Origin: Dunaliella salina
Lineage: Eukaryota; Chlorophyta; Chlorophyceae; Chlamydomonadales; Dunaliellaceae
NCBI GenBank assembly: GCA_002284615.2
Contig: MU069541.1
Span: 136,789 to 164,996 of the forward strand
Direction: 5' to 3'
Length of the DNA: 28,208 nucleotides
Program-made: the position numbers and the translations under genes
In this document: positions 1-8,811 of the stretch, piece by piece
How the letters are laid out: each line of letters begins with the position of its first letter
Numbering within the stretch: position 1 is the first letter of the stretch
Notes under the pieces: generated by a model
Told to the model about the DNA's origin: nothing
Databases searched by the model: none
What the model saw: only the letters and a program-made list of their open reading frames with translations

Positions 1-1
1 A

Positions 2-75
<74 letters not shown>

Positions 76-80
76 CACAC
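1..80. repeat. (CA)n microsatellite
   Basis: Nearly pure CA dinucleotide repeat with two small interruptions. It begins at the window edge, so its full length is unknown. Confidence 0.97.
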
Positions 81-83
81 CAG

Positions 84-251
84 GTGTGCATCATGTGCCA
101 TGATCTCTTGGAGTCGCATGGTCTGCTGAAGCGGAACAGCGAACTTCTGTCCAACCCAGACCATGTGCGCAATGGATGGGACTATGTGCGTCGTACAAGG
201 GAGGATAAGCGCACCTCGTCGCGATTTAACAAAACTCGCAAGTACGGGTAG
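84..251 (+). CDS. Candidate terminal exon of an unrecognised gene
   Basis: The CA tract ends in CCAG, a possible splice acceptor, and is followed by 55 open codons and a TAG at 249-251. The peptide starts VCIMCHDLLESHG and ends SRFNKTRKYG. It is rich in Arg, Lys and Asp, has normal-looking codon use and is not low complexity, unlike most other open frames here. An in-frame ATG exists at 93-95, so a 52-residue standalone ORF is also possible. A CxxCH occurs near the start, but nothing else suggests a cytochrome. I do not recognise the family. The upstream gene would lie outside the window. The polypyrimidine tract is weak because it is made of CA repeats, which lowers confidence. Confidence 0.4.
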   Translation: MCIMCHDLLESHGLLKRNSELLSNPDHVRNGWDYVRRTREDKRTSSRFNKTRKYG

Positions 252-1150
252 AAATGTATGTTTGCATAAGAGTGGGAGCCATGGGGGCTCATTAGATATT
301 TGTAGGAAGGTCTGTGGTAGAGAGCATGGTATCAAGATGTTAAAATAAAGCAACGCCTGAAGTGGAGGATCATGCATTGTATTGTCATAGCTCTAGCCCA
401 GGTCTGCAGCCATGGGGCTGAAAAGCTTGTCCCTTTTGTTCTGGCTGCATAACAGCCCCTGAGCTCTAATACTTCTGTGTGCAAAACATTCTAGTACCTC
501 GCCATGTCTGGCAGATAATGTGCCTTGGCCACCTCGCAATTGATTTCATGTAAGAGCTTCTTCCTTCATCTTTTCTGGGATGAATTAATTGGGTAGAGTC
601 ATTAAGTATGTTCCCTTCAGTATTCAATTCTTGTGAACCTTTGACGTGGATGAAAGTATGGGAATGAAGGATATTACCTGCAGGCGCCATTCCACCGCAA
701 GGTGTCCTTGTTGGACGAGAATATACGCGCCCGACGCCAGCGTTGAAGCGTTTGTTGTTGCTTCGTTTGGCTAGATTTGTCCTTCATGTATTCACCATGT
801 CCAACGTCTGGAGCTCGTCTTTGTCTGTCTGGCTTAAAAGGAGATGTCACTTAGAAACGTATGTGTTGGATGGGTGTGTTATGTTCGAGTTGACAGGTTC
901 CTACCACCATCCTGTAACACATTTACATTCCTTTTTTCTGAAACTTTTTCTTAACAGAGGGTGAGATAGAAAACCTTTTGCGCTAGCAATGGCTGCAATA
1001 CATACTTTGTATCCAGGATGGAAGGTATCGTGTACTACAATGGAATCTGTTCACTGAAGCAGCTGAGCGACAAAGGGGTAAAGGGCCTCAGGGCTGTACT
1101 GCCTGGCCACCCCGCAGCAATTTGATACACAATGTACTGAAGGAATAGTA
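252..1150. other. No recognisable gene
   Basis: The first part could be the 3' untranslated region of the exon ending at 251. The rest holds only short open frames on both strands without family resemblance. An A-rich TAAAATAAAG lies near 340. I see no repeat shared with the rest of the window. Confidence 0.5.
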
Positions 1151-1156
1151 TTTGCA

Positions 1157-1264
1157 TTGTGGAATGCGCATCCGCTAGCCCTAGCAGTTGAGCGAATAAG
1201 GGGCCGAGGGCACATCAAGAATGCTTCCCACAGCCAGGTGCTAGAGCCAGGTGCTTCTAGTAGA
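1157..1264 (+). pseudogene. Family H C-terminal scrap, inverted against copy A
   Basis: The plus strand encodes a peptide ending NASHSQVLEPGASS. The matching DNA, with the same tract of CCACAGCCAGG...TAGAGCCAGGTGCTTCTAGTA, closes the C-terminus of family H copy D near 16470-16505. Directly after it, from about 1265, the sequence is the 3' flank of copy A read on the minus strand. Two family H 3' ends therefore meet tail to tail. Whether this is a separate truncated copy or a rearranged end of copy A cannot be decided here. Confidence 0.45.
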
Positions 1265-1375
1265 AAAGAAAAGAAAACTACGCAGGCAGTGAAAACACTC
1301 CCCATATCAATGAAGGAAAAGAGGATACCTACCTACCGTGTATCCTCTTCACCAGGAGAAAGCAGAAGAAAGAAG

Positions 1376-1997
1376 TCAGTGGGGATCAGGTGGGTTACTA
1401 GCAGTATCACGTGCCTGACCTTGTTGAGAGTTGAAAAAGGTTTTCTCAAGAGCGCGTCTGGTGCTGGCAAGTTTGTAAGCATGCAGGACAGAATGAGCAT
1501 GTAGCTTCCGGACAAGATTGGTGGCCTTGAAAGTGTCAAGGCCAAGCTCCTTAAGAGGCTCCAATGTGTGCGGGATGTAGATGACTCCTCCCACACCTAG
1601 CAGGATAGTATGGAGGGTGACTTGAGCTGAAGCCCTAGAAACATGATGGCAAAGATCGCGGTGCTGCTGCTTGGAGGCCTGAAGCTGGCTGTAGGGCCGG
1701 GTATCCTCACAGTATTTGACTTCTACAACAAGGTGGATGTGTATCTGGGTGGAGCTGACTGGGTCGCGAGCCTTGAGTGTGGGTGGAGTGCCTGTGGCTG
1801 GCGCTGAGTCCTCCCTGTTCCCCCCGCGCCCCCCTGTACTTCTGAATTCATAATGAGGATTGCCCTTTTAAGAGGAACAATAATAAAGCATCAAGCCGGC
1901 TGGAAGTGAGCCTATCCTTATCAGGGAAGCGGCGTGGGAAAATATATTTGGGAAGGGTCCTATTAGTAGCATGTTCTGGGATTTGTAGGTCTTGCAA
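1376..1997 (-). pseudogene. Family H copy A, nuclease-like C-terminal domain (broken)
   Basis: Read on the minus strand from the LINE boundary this encodes LQDLQIPEHATNRTLPKYIF, then a segment with SSRLDA, then HLVVEVKYCEDTRP, then LLGVGGVIY...HTLEPLKELGLD, and it ends SNPPDPH with a stop just before 1376. In copies B and F the first motif reads RPDA, so RPD followed by VEVKYC resembles a PD-(D/E)XK nuclease core. Restriction-like endonucleases of some non-LTR elements (R2, NeSL, Dualen groups) lie in the same place, after a CCHC knuckle. Here Pro of the PD is Leu, and a one-base deletion relative to copy B near 1875 breaks the frame. The domain belongs with 3022-4467 and is separated from it by LINE L1. 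Its 3' flank continues to about 1265. Confidence 0.75.
1983..1997. repeat. Target-site duplication of LINE L1, left copy
   Basis: The 15-bp TTGTAGGTCTTGCAA is repeated perfectly at 3022-3036. The two copies flank the inserted LINE. On the minus strand this is the family H codon stretch for LQDLQ. Confidence 0.9.
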
Positions 1998-3021
1998 TGC
2001 TTCGGTTGACCAAGACATATGCTCTCCCTGCTAGCATGTATGCTAATCAAATTTGGGGTACCAGGTTTATGAGACCAGGACTCCTGGTCGGAGATGAGAT
2101 GACCTGCCCGTTGCAGACTGTGCACCTGTGTTTACTGAAGCGAATTCTTAGAGTGAAAAAAACTACACCAAATTGGTCTGTGCTGCGTGAATGTGGGTTT
2201 GAACCATTACAATTTTATTGGTTTCAAGCTGCTGTCAGATTTTATAATGCCTCACTTGCCTGCAACAGCACTACTTTACACAGGGTACTTGGAGCGGATA
2301 TTGACATGAGTAGTAACTCTAAAAAGTGCTGGACATCAGATTTTATATCTGCTTTTCAGGGATTGGATAGGTGCAACTACTTCACACATTGCGTGTTTTC
2401 AGGCCAGCCCATTAGGATAAATGATTTTGTGGTTTATTTACGGAAAAAACATAGGAGCGTGTGGCCAACTGCCATTCCTCAGTGAGGATCATGCTGAACA
2501 TGGTGCTTATTTAAACAAGTTAGCCAAGTACCATAACTGGGTAGCGCTTCCCTTCCGGCATAATTCTGCTTTTGGTAAACCTCTCCATACTTCTAGGTAC
2601 CTGCATTTGGATTTGGTTAGGCATATGCAGAGGAACATTGCTCGCTTCCGACTGCACGCCCAATAAGCTCCGAATTGAAACTTCTCGTTGGCATGGACAT
2701 GCACCTCAATGTGATTTATGTGTTTTAGAACAATGGCAGGATGAAAAGCACGTCATCTTTCTCTGCCCATGCAACTTCCTGTGTTGTCTTAGAAGAAAGT
2801 ATGCACATCTTTTTAGTGCCTTTCCTGCTCACAGAGTAGTATCAAATGATACAGGATCTTTCTTTTTTTCTGATGCCTGCTCTCTGGATGTCGCTTGTTT
2901 CTTTCAAAACCAAGATACTCAGACTTATCGCTTCATCTCTGAGCTTATGGATTTCTTTCACCACACCGAGCAGCCAAACTTTCTGGCTGAAGGTTATGTT
3001 CCCTTGTAAACCTTGTAAACC
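1998..3021 (+). mobile_element. LINE L1, 5'-truncated, inserted antisense into family H copy A
   Basis: A non-LTR retrotransposon fragment of 1,024 bp. It keeps only the part downstream of the polymerase core and ends in two copies of the 9-mer TTGTAAACC. It is bounded by a perfect 15-bp target-site duplication. Removing it joins the H reading MDIGRADRLALQDLQ to IPEHATNRTLPKYIF, a junction that family relatives keep uninterrupted (compare copy C at 16785-16866). 5' truncation plus a target-site duplication is the normal product of target-primed reverse transcription. It is clearly diverged from L2, so the two are separate insertions. Confidence 0.88.
1999..3009 (+). pseudogene. LINE L1 reverse transcriptase C-terminus with CCHC knuckle
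   Basis: Three plus-strand frames are needed to read through. The first (to about 2485) contains KTYALPASMYANQIWGTRF and TPNWSVLRECGFEPLQFYWF. The second (about 2460-2665) contains YHNWVALPFR and RHMQRNIARFRLHA. The third (from about 2665) contains the knuckle CDLC...DEKHVIFLC, of the form C-x2-C-x9-H-x4-C, then RRKYAHLF and RFISELMDFF, ending GYVPL with a stop at 3007-3009. The order matches L2 throughout. Two frameshifts, near 2470 and 2660, make it a pseudogene. The catalytic polymerase motifs lie upstream and are absent because of the 5' truncation. Confidence 0.85.
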
Positions 3022-3036
3022 TTGTAGGTCTTGCAA
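3022..3036. repeat. Target-site duplication of LINE L1, right copy
   Basis: Perfect copy of 1983-1997, directly after the TTGTAAACC tail repeats of L1. Confidence 0.9.
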
Positions 3037-4467
3037 GGCAAGACGGTCTGCTCTGCCAATATCCACGGAGGCAATACCTGCCGCAAGAGGGCCTTTGCTG
3101 ATGGCTTTTAGGAGGATTCTGCTGGCAATATTATGTCGCTCAGTAACCTTACCAGACATGGTAGAATTTTTGCATCCTGATAAGATCTGAAGGGCACTGT
3201 CAAGTTCCCCACAGAGGGGGCATTGTGGTTTGGTGGAAATTTTGAAGAGCACCTCGTGTTTTTGATTGAAGAGGGTACCTGTGCGGTATTTAAAAATGTT
3301 TTGCCTCATTTTGAAAGAGAGTGTTGACATGGTCCAGAGGGCATTGCTGATGTTTTTGTGGATGTGGGGAAGCAAACTTTGGTAGAAAGAGTAGTACCCT
3401 GTGTTGGTGTTGGCCTTTCCAAGTCTGTGTTTTGAGTGCATGTGTTTCCGTAAAGCATCATGGAGGTTGGAGAAGTGTTTAAGCTTTACGGCAGGTGGGT
3501 TCAGACGTCTAGACGCATTTGCATGAGTGTAGGAAGTTTCCTGAAAGGCAAGCCAGGTGGTGTCATGAAAAGGATTGCCTTCAAGGTTTGCGCATGGGAA
3601 GGTTCTGTATGTGTCATTATTCTGAATGGTCTGATGCTTAGCAATGGCATCTGCGCGTTCAATGCCTACAATTCCAGCATGAGATTTAACCTTGGAGAAA
3701 TGGATAGGGTTAGGTGAGTTGCGGATGAGTTGTATGATTATCTTGAGGATGTGGCCCTGGACGTGCTGGTGATGAAGTTCTGGATAGAGTATTTGCTTCC
3801 TGATCTGCTCCAGAGAGCAAAGGCTGTCAGTGGCAATGTAACGATATCCTAGGAGAATGGCTGCTGCTATTGCCGCCAGTTCGGCTCTAATGATGGTATG
3901 AGTTATTCCTGCTCCATTCGGTTGGACATGGCTGGTGCTTTCACTGGCGGGGTGGTAGACCCCTGCACCAATCACTTGTTTACCATTGTGTACATGGCAG
4001 CTGCCGTCCGTGTATGCCCATTCTCTCAAGTTTTCAACTTTGCGTACCAGAGAAGGGCTGGATGATGTGAGTGGTGAACAAGTTTGTTGGCTTTGTGTGG
4101 TACTGTGAGAGGTTTGTTGGTGGGCAGAAGGTAGTTTTTTAAGTTCATTGAAGCCAGTTTCAATTTCTGGGTGTCTTGGATTAAGGACTGGGTCAATGCT
4201 AATGTTTCTTTCCAGCCATCTTGCTTCAGGGATGTCTTGTTTTAGGCCTGTGAGCCAATTTGAATTGTTTTCATTGAGGCGGACTCTTGCAGCGGTGTTC
4301 CAAACAGCAATTATTTGTAGGCTCCAGAAGTGGCATGGAAGGTCAATTTCTTGGCTTAGCCAGAAGGGGGGGTTGGCATAGTTGAGTCTTGTTGAGGGTA
4401 TGGTTCCCAATGCGCGACAGAAGTGAGGGTAGGCATTCAGGAGTTTAGAGTATGGATTTGTGCTCAT
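3022..4467 (-). pseudogene. Family H copy A: RNase H domain and CCHC knuckle
   Basis: An open frame of about 480 codons from an ATG at 4467. RNase H covers roughly residues 150-280: YTDGS (Asp154), RAELAAI (Glu196), ATDSL (Asp214), KSHAG (His263) and RADAIAK (Asp273), so the full catalytic set is present. A helical linker follows with RLGKANTNTGYYSFYQSLLP. Then comes CPLCGELDSALQILSGC followed by ERHN (residues 416-445), a knuckle in which Gln427 stands where copy F has His. The natural reading stops at LALQDLQ; downstream codons on this strand are antisense LINE L1. The frame continues upstream beyond an in-frame stop (4486-4488), so 4467 need not be the native start. RNase H would remove RNA from RNA/DNA hybrids. 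No reverse transcriptase precedes it, which is unusual. Confidence 0.85.
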
Positions 4468-4485
4468 AGGGCCTCCCCAGCTTGA

Positions 4486-5219
4486 TTAGAACATGAAAGT
4501 TGCTGTGGCATGGCTTTGTTGCATGGCAGAAAAACTGGCATGTTTGAGAGTAAGGTACATCACATGGTCTTCGTCAATTGGATGGCATATTGAGAATCCT
4601 GGGAATCTGGAAGAGAGGCTGTTATGGATTGCTCCTAATACCCTATCTCCAGGGTGTTCACTCCAGTAGTTGAGGTGGCAGGGGTTGTAGTCTAGGGGAG
4701 AAGCCAATTTTTTCCTGGGTTACGAGAGCCCATTTTTGCATAGCAGTGTGGATATGATTTGGTAGGATGCGCATGTATGAATCCTTGATCTTCTTACTTT
4801 GTTGCATTTTGCTGTTGAGGGTTGAGCGTGAGAAACGACCCACGAGCTCGGAGGCAAATCTTTGGGGTGGAGGTTGAATTCGTGTTGTGGATCCCATTGT
4901 CTCTGGCTCTGTTGAATGCAGTATGGAGGATATTGATGCGCTCTGGGGTTAGCGTTCCCTTGCAGTTTCCATCTGTGCCATAAATGCATGCCACTTGTTT
5001 AGGACAGACTTGTGGTAGCACCAGTGGTGTTGAAGATGGCATGGAAGGGGAGTGGGTAGCATCTGCTCTGGGGTGGGGATCTGTGGTATTGCTTGGCTTT
5101 GGCCTATTGAGGTCAATTGTTGTGATCCAGAATTCACAGCGGCCAGTTTCATTAATGTCAGCTTGGGGGTTCGTGGGATTCATGTCAAAGGTGGCCTTGT
5201 TGCGGAGTTCGGTGTCCAA
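4486..5219 (-). pseudogene. Family H copy A: unrecognised middle region
   Basis: This joins the PHD part to the RNase H part. From 5219 to 4794 the frame carries RCEFWITTIDLNRPK and VACIYGTDGNCKGTLTPERI, ending in a stop just after NPQQQNATK. After a frameshift near 4800 another frame carries SYMRILPNHIHTAMQKWALV. A further shift near 4690 leads to SPLDYNPCHLNYWSEHPGDR, FPGFSICHPIDEDHVMYL and ATATFMF, and then a stop at 4486-4488 in the same frame as the RNase H region. The conserved texture (aromatic and His-rich, low repeat content) suggests a folded domain, but I do not recognise it. The region has at least two frameshifts and one stop. Confidence 0.65.
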
Positions 5220-5267
5220 TTTCTGTTTCCAAGTGTTGGTCTTGTCTGAGTTTTCAAATTTCTGCCT

Positions 5268-5900
5268 TTAAAGGTTGTCTAGCTCAGAGTCAGCAGCTGG
5301 AATGGAGAGGTCTGGTTCACCATTGCAGGCCTCGAATTGAAGTATGCATTGTTGAAAATTGGGCCAAGCTTCCCTGATGTCTTCAGGTTCCCAGCTTGGC
5401 TCCCAATCAATGCGTACAAGCTCGTTGCTGAAAGAGTTAGATTCCCTTTCTAATTTCTCATCTTTACTGAGAGGTGTGCATGCAGGGCAGGCCCAATAAG
5501 TGCTGTTGTCTATATCCTGTCTTTGTGCATCAGAGTAGCATCCGAGCTCCTTCATGCAAGACCAGTGGTAGGTTCGGTGGCAGACATCGCAGATGTACAT
5601 GTCAAGGTAGGGGGGCTCAGAGTTTATGGGCTCTTTGCCGCCATTGTAGTTGCAGATCTCACAGCAGGCGCACTCAACCTCAGCTCGGGCGGTAGGTTTG
5701 GTATTGACAAGTGTGAACCCAGTGCGTTTGAACATTGGGAGAGCCCATTTTTCTATGGTCATGGGTGCGAAGTGGGTCAGGTATTGTTTCTGGTGCTTAA
5801 GAGGCTCATTGTTCCTGTCTCTTTTCTTGGCTATGATGATCCTCCATTCACTGATATGTGTGATATCATTTAGGTCAGTTGTAAATAGTATTAATTGCGT
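5268..5900 (-). pseudogene. Family H copy A: PHD-type zinc finger
   Basis: Frame open from about 5900 with an ATG at 5762. Upstream of that ATG the codons read ISEWRIIIAKKRD...QYLTHFAPM, loosely like a chromodomain, which is a weak guess. The zinc finger follows with CEIC, then about 20 residues, CDVC, YHWSC and WACPAC: a C4-H-C3 series with the Trp two residues before the final Cys pair, the PHD pattern. PHD fingers bind histone tails, so a role in choosing chromatin for insertion is possible but inferred. A stop at 5268-5270 (after SELDNL) separates it from the middle region, which continues in the same frame. Confidence 0.78.
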
Positions 5901-5935
5901 CTAGGGGGCTCGTTTCTTCTATTAGTTTTCTTAAC

Positions 5936-7250
5936 CTATTTTCCTTTAGTGCCAGAGCTGTGTGGGGGGGGCTGTTTGGCCCAGTGGAGAGATACTAGGG
6001 ATGGAGAGGTTTGTATTGGGTTCAAGAAGCTTTCTCCTCTTTGTCTTCTGTCGGCTGTTTTGTGTGTCTTGACCAGAGGAAGTGAGAGTGATGGTTGGAG
6101 GCATGGAAGGGGGGCTTGGTTGGTGGTGAGTGGGGGGTAGGTTTTCGCTATGGTGTTGTCAGGCCCGAGGGCTGGATGTTGTTTGGTTACAGATGCTCTG
6201 TGTGTGGAAGGAGCTCGATTGTGACTTTGATCGCGTGCGCTTGCTGGGTGGCTCGTTGGGGGGAGACACAGCCTGTGGGTCACATCTGTGTGGGGCATCA
6301 GGATGGTTAGGTTGAGTGGTGGGGAGTGTAAAGTTGATAGAGGCGGCTCCTTTCCTGACGGAGGTGGTGGTTAAAGGACTTTCCTGGGTGCAAAGGGGTA
6401 TTGTTGGTGTTATAACGCGTGCTTGCGTGGGTGTGGTGGCAGAGTATGGGATCTCTGTGGTTCCTTGCTGAATTTCCTGAGTGGGGAGCAGTAAGTAGTT
6501 TTGAGTTGTGTTTTGTACTAAGGAGGTTGCTCTTGTGGTTAAACTGCCTGTTTGTTTGCTTTTAGATCGAGTCATTTTGCTAGGTGGTTCTTCTGTTGGA
6601 TTTATGGTACTTTGAGATAGTGTATTCAGTGGTACAGCTTGGGTGGGGGGCACGTCATGTTCGTTGGCGGCTCCCTGAGGATTATTGTCAGCGTTGTTGG
6701 GGCTCCTTTGGGTTGTGGTTCCTTGTACGTTCTCTTGTGTGGTATCCTGAGCGTTTCCAGGGTTCGTGCTGGCCTATTCTGAAGGTGTGGAGGAGGTCCC
6801 TTGTGTGCTGTGAGAAGTGGTGGTCAGGGAATTGGTGCTCTGGGAAGTGATGTTAAAGGGGGCAGTGTTCAGGGAGGTGGTGTGCAGGAGGTTGTCTCTG
6901 TTGTGTTTAAGGAGGTGGTGGATTGGTTGTTATTAATTTCTGCTGGGTTGGCCTCTTGGTTCTGTGTTGCTTTGTTAGGGTTTTGGATGGGGGCAGTGGT
7001 TGAATTATTTGTCAGATTGATGCGGCGGCCTGTAAGCGGGTGTGTGTAGTGGGTCCTGGAGCGGGGTTGTGTTGGGGGCACTGGTTGTGTTGTGTGTGCA
7101 GTTAGGGGGATATTTCCTGGGCATGGTGAGTTTGGAGGTGCAGTGTTGGAGTTGTGTCTATCAGCTCGCTTATGTAGCTGCTGTTGATCTGGCGGTATTT
7201 GGGGAGGGTGTTAGCGGTACCTGGAGAGGGTGTTAGCTGCAGTATTTTTG
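5936..7250 (-). pseudogene. Family H copy A: Pro/Thr/Ser-rich disordered region
   Basis: On the minus strand this is a long low-complexity stretch rich in Thr, Pro, Ser, Gln and Asn, broken into several frames. Two are 6653-6159 (starting MPPTQAVPLNTLSQS, with two short PSK-TRSKS basic patches) and 6298-5936. Numerous stops lie between and upstream of them (6660-7200). The plus strand is correspondingly G/T rich. It lies directly upstream of the PHD finger in the same orientation, so it is probably an N-terminal or first-ORF tail of family H. No domain is visible. The basic TRSKS patches could bind nucleic acid, which is inference only. Confidence 0.5.
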
Positions 7251-7372
7251 TCTTCAAGAATGTTATGTATGATGTCCTGGGTTAATTCTATATCGGGAGG
7301 TAGGTTGACCAAGGCTGCCAGTCTGTTTAGGGCTATTTTCCTTTTTTTTTGTAATTTTTGAGTGCTTGTTCT
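7207..7372 (-). pseudogene. Family H copy A: helical segment upstream of the linker
   Basis: The minus strand reads KKRKIALNRLAALVNLPPDI and then ELTQDIIHNILEDKNTA. It is regular and helix-like, unlike the low-complexity region after it. It is cut off upstream by the inverted-repeat element at 7394-8216, beyond which another helical segment in the same orientation follows. The assignment to copy A rests on orientation and position only. Confidence 0.4.
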
Positions 7373-7393
7373 TGAGTTGCGCCACACTGACCT

Positions 7394-8216
7394 CCGTAGG
7401 GGACTGTGACCACTGCGCACCCCCAAATTTTTTGAATTGAATTTTTCCATTGCGCAGCCAGTGCGCAACCTTTTTGGCAGCCAAGCAGATTTTAATCTCA
7501 CTTTGCGCACCCCCATTGTGCAGCCATGCTAGCAGCCAAGCAGATTTTATTTTCACTTTGCGCACACCCATTGCGCAGCCATGCTGGCAGCCAAACATAT
7601 ATTTTTCCTAGTTTGCACACCCCCCAGTTGTGTCCTGGCAAAAGCATCCATGCAAGCTAACTTCGTAGTAGAAGTGACCCAGATTAAATCCACAATAAAC
7701 AAGTGAAATCCACTATAAACATAACATGGCAAGCTGGAGACAGCTCCACCAGTTCTTCTTCAGCTGTTTTGGCCTAACTCGCGAGCCACGCTTCACTTCA
7801 CGCTTCTCCCTGGAATTGCGCTGCCTCTCTGCTGTCCTGCTGCTGCTTGGTGGCTCTGGCTGCACTCGCTCCTCTGTCTGTCCCTGCAGGTCCACAGGCT
7901 TGACAGGTTTCTAGGCCTGCCCGGCCCAGCTCCTCCTGCTTTCTTTTCCTCTCTTGAGCATCCTTCCTTTGCTTCGCGATGCTTTTTTTCCCCCGTTTCT
8001 CCTCCTTGTCCTTGTCCTGTTGCCTCTCCCCAGCATCTACCTTTTTCAAGAACCTGTCCATGAGAATGTCGAATTATTTACTTCATTGCGCACCCTTTGC
8101 GCACCCCACCACGACCATCTATTTTTGCCACTGCGCACCCCTCCAGAATAATTGTTAAAGCATTGTGCACTGTCAAAAAACTTTAAATATTGCGCAATGA
8201 TCAAAGTCCTCTACGG
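7394..8216. mobile_element. DNA transposon or large MITE with 26-bp terminal inverted repeats
   Basis: The left end starts CCGTAGGGGACTGTGACC and the right end, reverse complemented, starts CCGTAGAGGACTTTGATC. Over 26 bp (7394-7419 against 8191-8216) there are four mismatches, and both end in TGCGCA. TGCGCA-type motifs recur near both ends (about 7413, 7455, 7505, 7560, 8087, 8096, 8131), with a roughly 58-bp direct repeat at about 7490-7600. Subterminal repeats of this kind are usual transposase-binding sites. The element separates two same-strand parts of family H copy A. I could not fix the target-site duplication, so the ends may be off by a few bases and the superfamily is undetermined. 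Confidence 0.7.
7798..8061 (-). CDS. Short basic, charged ORF inside the inverted-repeat element
   Basis: An 87-codon frame beginning MDRFLKKVDAGERQQDKD, followed by Lys/Arg/Glu-rich sequence with coiled-coil character, one CQAC pair, and an Ala/Gln-rich end. It lies wholly inside the element at 7394-8216. It may be the N-terminal stump of a lost transposase or a captured gene fragment. No catalytic motif is present and I do not recognise the family. Other frames over the same DNA are also open, so it may not be expressed. Confidence 0.35.
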   Translation of the reverse strand: MDRFLKKVDAGERQQDKDKEEKRGKKSIAKQRKDAQERKRKQEELGRAGLETCQACGPAGTDRGASAARATKQQQDSREAAQFQGEA

Positions 8217-8294
8217 TATGTGGGTTCCTCTATTGGTTGTAAGGTCATGGATTCCTTATGTCCAGACTTTGGAGGGGTTTGGTGATACAGGCGA

Positions 8295-8534
8295 TCAGCG
8301 TTGGGAAGGAGTGGGCGGGGGGGGATTTATAGAGGAGAGAGCCTCATCAATGATCTTGAAGTCATCCAGGAACAGACTTATGTCGTATTTTGTGAGGTGG
8401 AGCTTGCTTGAGTAGACACTAATGAGCTGGCGCGCTCTCATGCAGTAGTCAAGTTGGCGCTTAATGCGGTGATTTGTTCCTTCTCTCTTTGTAAGGTATT
8501 TTGTGGCTAGGTCCTTCAAGTGTTTTACTTGCAT
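8295..8534 (-). pseudogene. Helical segment, probable N-terminus of family H copy A
   Basis: From an ATG at 8534 the minus strand reads MQVKHLKDLATKYLTKREGT, then a helical part with DYCMRARQLISVYSSKLHL and LFLDDFKIIDEALSSINP, then a Pro run and a stop. It has regular amphipathic spacing and no low complexity. It faces the same way as the rest of copy A and lies just beyond the inserted inverted-repeat element. The frame is open above 8534, but there it is antisense to fragment E. The family assignment is inference and the function unknown. Confidence 0.4.
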
Positions 8535-8554
8535 TGTGAGGAGGCTCAGAGTGA

Positions 8555-8710
8555 CATCTAGTAACCCTCCAGATCCACGATAGCTTTCTCTTTTCATACC
8601 TTGTGGAGGAGGGGGCTCACGGCTCTTTTTTGAGCCAATGTGTTTCCTTTTCCTTGATTGCTGTAGGGAGAGTTTCTCTGCTTACGTAGTTTTTAATTTT
8701 TCAGCGTACC
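8555..8710 (+). pseudogene. Family H 3' end fragment E
   Basis: The stretch from CTAGTAACCCTCCAGATCCAC through ATACCTTGTGGAGGAGGGGG and GAGCCAATGTGTTTCC to GTAGGGAGAGTTTCTCTGC matches, with scattered changes, the 3' end of copy D at 16502-16640. Only the last codons and the 3' flank are kept. It directly abuts the presumed start of copy A on the other strand. Confidence 0.6.
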
Positions 8711-8777
8711 ATCCTGCAGTATTGCACAGGCACCCTCTACAATCAAAACATATGCAGTCCGTTTTAACGGATTGGAG

Positions 8778-8810
8778 TTACCACAGTAGCTTAACCGGCT
8801 ACTGTGGTAA
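8778..8810. repeat. Perfect 13-bp inverted repeat (hairpin)
   Basis: TTACCACAGTAGC and its exact reverse complement are separated by 7 bases. The right arm ends where recognisable family H sequence of copy B begins (about 8812). Confidence 0.85.
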
Positions 8811-8811
8811 A

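Noticed and set aside
2842..3021. C-terminal extension of the RNase H frame past LQDLQ
   Set aside because: These codons are antisense LINE L1 and its tail; family H relatives continue with IPEH instead.
5474..5904. Plus-strand ORFs over the PHD finger region
   Set aside because: The minus strand carries an ordered C4HC3 zinc-ligand series in line with the rest of element H.
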